DNA from: an uncultured Tropicimonas sp.
Lineage (GTDB): Bacteria; Pseudomonadota; Alphaproteobacteria; Rhodobacterales; Rhodobacteraceae
Assembly: GCA_947497945.1 (NCBI GenBank)
Contig: CANMIP010000037.1
Span: 1 to 44,025 of the forward strand
Length of the DNA: 44,025 nucleotides
Direction of reading: 5' to 3'
Shown: positions 41,275 through 44,025 of the stretch, piece by piece
Numbering within the stretch: position 1 is the first letter of the stretch
Layout of the letters: each line of letters opens with the position of its first letter
Notes under the pieces: model-generated
Databases searched by the model: none
The model's input: the letters and a program-made list of their open reading frames with translations, nothing else
Told to the model about the DNA's origin: nothing
Program-made: the position numbers and the translations under genes

Positions 41275-41508
41275 TCAACCACATCTGCGAGGAATTGAAA
41301 TCTCCTGACCTGCGCATCGCCTTAACGGGGTCGGCAAGGGTGCGAGGGTCGGCTGCAAAGCACTCAGAGGCCCGACCCGCGCGATCAGCTTGGCCTCCAG
41401 ATCCTTGCGCAGTTCCATCTCGACAGGGCCCGGATCCCGCACGAATTCGCGGATCTGGCCCAACGGCGTCTCTGACATTGCGGCTTGGTTCAACTCGAAA
41501 TCGGGCAT
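41275..41508 (-). CDS. Short frame upstream of the transport operon, doubtful
   Basis: A 77-residue frame whose first 45 residues (MPDFELNQAAMSETPLGQIR, then EFVRDPGPVEMELRKDLEAKL) look like the start of a real protein, after which the sequence becomes Pro/Leu/Arg-rich and loses character. It may be the 5' stub of a gene cut off by deletion. It lies on the same strand, 93 bases ahead of the binding-protein gene. The operon promoter must lie around it, but I could not pick one out. Confidence 0.25.
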   Translation of the reverse strand: MPDFELNQAAMSETPLGQIREFVRDPGPVEMELRKDLEAKLIARVGPLSALQPTLAPLPTPLRRCAGQEISIPRRCG

Positions 41509-41714
41509 GTTTCCCCTGTCAGTCCCGCACCCAGGTTTCCTCCCGAAGCCTGCGATGTCTCCGAAGGCTCGACGAATAGTTGCGTTGCGTCAACGAAAAC
41601 TTGCAACCGATTGCAGTTTTAAATGAGCGACCATCCGAGCTGTCCGTGGAGGATGTCATGGGTACTTGGCTAGCGACCGGGCGGGGGGCTGAGTTGCGTC
41701 CTCGGAAGAAGAAA

Positions 41715-41816
41715 CGCGACCCGTTCAAGTACTTCAAGACATCGGCGGAGATCATTCGCCTGGCCATGATGCTCCACGTCCGTTTCGCGGCGAAAGCCAG
41801 AGAAAGTGATAAATGA
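41715..41816 (+). pseudogene. N-terminal stub of an IS6-family transposase
   Basis: The stretch RDPFKYFKTSAEIIRLAMMLHVRF matches the N-terminus of IS6/IS26-type transposases (F-K-x-(F/Y)-x-T-S-x-E-I-I-x-L-A-V-M-L-Y-V-R-F). The frame then runs into AAKARESDK and a stop; the DDE domain is absent. No inverted repeats can be paired. It documents a past IS6-type insertion next to the SDR gene. Confidence 0.65.
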
Positions 41817-42045
41817 CAGGCATTTAACGGGCTTATATCTGCGTCCGTCCGTCGGATGACCGAGACGTCGGCAATGCAGCCCCAGCCAGCCCCCCTGTTG
41901 TCGGAACTCGAGTTTGAAATGTTCGAAGCGGGATTTGGCGCAAAGCTTTTCTGTCGACCACTGGCTGACATTCGTACGAACAGCACCATCTAGAAAGGTA
42001 CCGTCGCGTTATTCCTGACGCGCGGCTTTTCTCGGAGAACCTGCA

Positions 42046-42972
42046 ATGACTGACCGTTCCTCATTTGGAAAAGACACCACAACCGATGAAGTGCTCGAGG
42101 GTATAGATCTTTCAGGAAAGACCATCATTATTACCGGTGGAACCAGTGGCTTGGGCCAAGAAAGCGCTCGTGCGATGGCTGCAAGGGGCGCCTCGGTGAT
42201 AATCACGGGCCGTGATTTGGACAAAGCCCGCGCCGTTGCCACCCGGATCGGGGGAGATGTAAGCATTGAGGAGCTTGAGCTTGGGTCGATCGCGTCCATT
42301 CGTGCCTTTGCCCAGAGAATCCTGAAAAAACGCACTGAAATTGACATCCTGATCAACAATGCGGGTGTTATGGCCAGCCCGTATGCTGAGACGAACGATG
42401 GGTTCGAGTTGCAGTTCGGGTCCAACCACCTCGGTCATTTCCTGATGACGACCCTGCTTATGCCGGCTCTCGGCGAGGGGAGCCGCGTCGTCTCTCTGAG
42501 TTCGTCGGCACATCACTTCGCCCCAGTCATGTTCGACGACATCGGTTTCAAGGCGAAGGATTACGACAAGTGGGCGGCCTACGGTCAGTCCAAGACCGCG
42601 AACGCGCTATTTGCGGTGGGCCTGAACGCAAGGCTCAAATCCAAAGGTGCGGAGGCATTCTCTGTCCATCCCGGCGTGATACAGACCGAACTTGCCCGAC
42701 ACATGACCGAAGAAGATATGGCGATGTTCGCCGAGGGCATAGAAGCTGGCACAATCCCAATGAAATCGATCCCGCAAGGTGCCGCGACCCAGGTCTATGC
42801 TGCCACTGCGCCTGAACTGACCGGAATGGGCGGTGCCTATCTAGCAGATGTCCAGATCGCCCCGGTGGAGGAGGATACAGAAGACATGACCAAGGTCCGA
42901 CCTTACGCACTTGATGAGACGGCGGCTGAGAGGCTTTGGGACATTTCCGAAGAAATGGTCTCGACGGTGTAA
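42046..42972 (+). CDS. Short-chain dehydrogenase/reductase, retinol dehydrogenase-like
   Basis: The 308-residue protein is a classical-type SDR: cofactor motif TGGTSGLGQESA near residue 31, NNAGVM, catalytic Ser in SLSSSAH and the Tyr-x-x-x-Lys pair in YGQSK. SVHPGVIQTEL follows. The length and the YAETNDGFELQFGSNHLGHF segment place it with WW-oxidoreductase/retinol-dehydrogenase-like members, and TGRDLDKA suggests NADP preference. Substrate unknown. It stands alone, flanked by IS remnants on both sides, and ends in a terminator-like hairpin. Confidence 0.92.
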   Translation: MTDRSSFGKDTTTDEVLEGIDLSGKTIIITGGTSGLGQESARAMAARGASVIITGRDLDKARAVATRIGGDVSIEELELGSIASIRAFAQRILKKRTEIDILINNAGVMASPYAETNDGFELQFGSNHLGHFLMTTLLMPALGEGSRVVSLSSSAHHFAPVMFDDIGFKAKDYDKWAAYGQSKTANALFAVGLNARLKSKGAEAFSVHPGVIQTELARHMTEEDMAMFAEGIEAGTIPMKSIPQGAATQVYAATAPELTGMGGAYLADVQIAPVEEDTEDMTKVRPYALDETAAERLWDISEEMVSTV

Positions 42973-42995
42973 CGCTCCAAGTTCGGGCACTCACC

Positions 42996-43023
42996 ATCGG
43001 GCGACTCCCAAGGGTCGCCCGAT
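42996..43023 (+). terminator. Hairpin after SDR gene
   Basis: ATCGGGCGAC (42996-43005) pairs perfectly with GTCGCCCGAT (43014-43023) around an 8-base loop, 24 bases after the SDR stop. The following bases are not T-rich, so it may be an imperfect intrinsic terminator or a 3' protecting stem. Confidence 0.55.
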
Positions 43024-43111
43024 TGCGTCCCAAAAGCCCACGGGCAGAGCTCACTCTGCGAAAACGACGCCGGACCGTTTTCTTCGCCTAGGCTCAGGAC
43101 TCGTTCTCGTC

Positions 43112-43305
43112 TCATAGCCAGAACATGACGGTTGCCGCGAGAGCGATGGCTGATAGGAACGCTCTCAGGCACCGGTCGTAGCGGGTGGCAACGCGCCGCC
43201 AGTCCTTGAGCCTGCCGAACATGATCTCGATACGGATTCGACGCCGGTAGCCTCGCTTGTCGAATTTGACGGGTTTCTTTCGTGCTTTACGCCCAGGGAT
43301 GCAGG
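43112..43305 (-). pseudogene. C-terminal part of an IS5-family transposase
   Basis: The minus strand ends with ACIPGRKARKKPVKFDKRGYRR, then RIEIMFGRLKDWRRVATRYDRC and ALAATVMFWL, the usual end of IS5-family (IS427-like) transposases, including the C-terminal catalytic Glu region (Y-x-x-R-x-x-I-E-x-x-F). The 5' part is missing; upstream of about 43305 the sequence belongs to an IS21-type end, so the IS5 copy appears to have been split by that insertion. Confidence 0.8.
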
Positions 43306-43307
43306 CG

Positions 43308-44025
43308 TGAGAAGGGCGGTGAGAAAGTCGTCCACGGTAGCGGTGGGATGAGCCTGCTGCGGGCGGCGTAAAAGTCGTCCACCTTTGCCCTTCCTGATTT
43401 GACGGAGGGAGGGCGGGAGGATCTTCACCCGCTGCCCGGCAGTGGTTTGCTTGCAAACCATGAGAGGGTGGATTTGTATCGCAAGGTTTGTCTGGCGTGT
43501 GCAGAAGGCATGAGCCAGCGTGAGGCGGCCCGGCATTTCGAAATATCTCGTGACACCGTTCGGAAGATTTTGGCGTTTTCGGTCCCACCCGGCTACCGGC
43601 GGTCAGCACCGATCCGGCGTCCCAAACTGGATGGGTTTACCGGGATCATCGACCAGTGGCTGTCGGAAGATCGGGAACAACCGCGCAAACAGCGGCATAC
43701 AGCCAAGCGGATCTTCGAACGGCTTCGCGACGAGCACGGCTTCGAGGGCGGGTATACCATCATCAAGGATTATGTGCGGGAGCACGGTCGGCGGAATCGT
43801 GAGGTGTTTGTTCCTCTGACGCACGCACCGGGCCATGCCCAGGCCGATTTCGGCGAAGCGGTCGTAGTGATCGGCGGCGTCGAGCAGAAGGCCCATTTCT
43901 TTGCTCTGGATCTTCCGCATAGCGATGCCTGTTACGTTCGGGCGTATCCGGCGGCAACGGCGGAAGCCTGGATGGACGGGCATGTCCATGCCTTTGGGTT
44001 CTTCGGGGCTGTTCCGCTGTCGATC
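43308..44025 (+). mobile_element. IS21-family element, left part, running off the window
   Basis: The element appears to start near 43308 inside IS5 sequence. Its left end has a direct repeat AAAGTCGTCCAC at 43324-43335 and 43371-43382, such internal end repeats being usual for IS21 elements. The exact terminus is uncertain because the right end lies outside the window. Confidence 0.65.
43468..44025 (+). CDS. istA: IS21-family transposase IstA, partial
   Basis: An uninterrupted frame from GTG 43468 to the window edge (186 codons) reads YRKVCLACAEGMSQREAARHF and EISRDTVRKILAFSVPPGYRR, the helix-turn-helix of IS21 IstA, then RQRHTAKRIFERLRDEHGF, the second DNA-binding region, and the start of the DDE domain with PGHAQADFGEA (first catalytic Asp) and KAHFFALDLPHSDACYVRAYPA. 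The GTG has GAGAGG just before it. The helper ATPase IstB would be expected beyond the edge. No stop or frameshift is seen. Confidence 0.9.
   Translation, partial: MDLYRKVCLACAEGMSQREAARHFEISRDTVRKILAFSVPPGYRRSAPIRRPKLDGFTGIIDQWLSEDREQPRKQRHTAKRIFERLRDEHGFEGGYTIIKDYVREHGRRNREVFVPLTHAPGHAQADFGEAVVVIGGVEQKAHFFALDLPHSDACYVRAYPAATAEAWMDGHVHAFGFFGAVPLSI

Overview
The window reads as chromosome of a GC-rich alphaproteobacterium, most likely of the Rhodobacter/Roseobacter group. The strongest sign is the tightly packed block murA, DUF2948, hisD, UPF0262, low-molecular-weight phosphatase, infA, maf, RNase E/G-like, yacG and tRNA-Phe at 27.4-34.0 kb, an order familiar from that group. Everything else is accessory or locally variable and sits around two tRNA genes used as integration sites.

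Layout: (1) 0.3-7.1 kb, plus strand: a large exported protein, a penicillin-amidase-type acylase, a radical SAM protein with a B12-binding-like N-terminus, and a broken M20 peptidase. (2) 7.1-11.9 kb: decayed mobile DNA with a phage portal fragment, a tyrosine recombinase, a small lipoprotein, an AlpA-like regulator, and a pile of gene fragments (membrane protein with an amber codon, RecD-like helicase, HsdR, polynucleotide kinase tail). (3) 11,897-27,015: a discrete 15.1-kb integrative element bounded by 45-bp direct repeats. The right copy is the 3' part of an intact tRNA-Thr(GGU). Integrase, AlpA-like factor, primase-helicase, and HGG-motif and terminase-small-subunit-like proteins follow one another, with no capsid genes, which resembles a phage satellite (PICI-like). 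An array of GCGGGACA repeats at the 3' end of the primase-helicase gene is a candidate origin. The right half is cargo: a serine resolvase with an operator-like repeat array, an exported protein, a frameshifted gene, and a divergent pair in which a recombinase-like protein without a visible catalytic Ser faces a fusion of inositol-monophosphatase-like and ADP-ribosylglycohydrolase domains. The fusion is followed by a small protein and a winged-helix protein. (4) 27.2-34.0 kb: the core block. (5) 34.0-35.2 kb: an integrase remnant beside tRNA-Phe, overrun by a broken IS3-family transposase gene. (6) 35.4-41.2 kb, minus strand: a sugar ABC transport operon (binding protein, permease, ATPase, remnant of an oxidoreductase, phytanoyl-CoA-dioxygenase-like enzyme, LacI-type regulator). 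(7) 41.3-44.0 kb: an SDR oxidoreductase between IS6, IS5 and IS21 remnants or elements.

The most promising candidate for something undescribed is the cargo at 22.9-26.8 kb, above all the phosphatase/ADP-ribosylglycohydrolase fusion on a satellite-like element. Its function is inferred from context and motifs only. All calls come from reading the sequence and translated frames; no database search was made.
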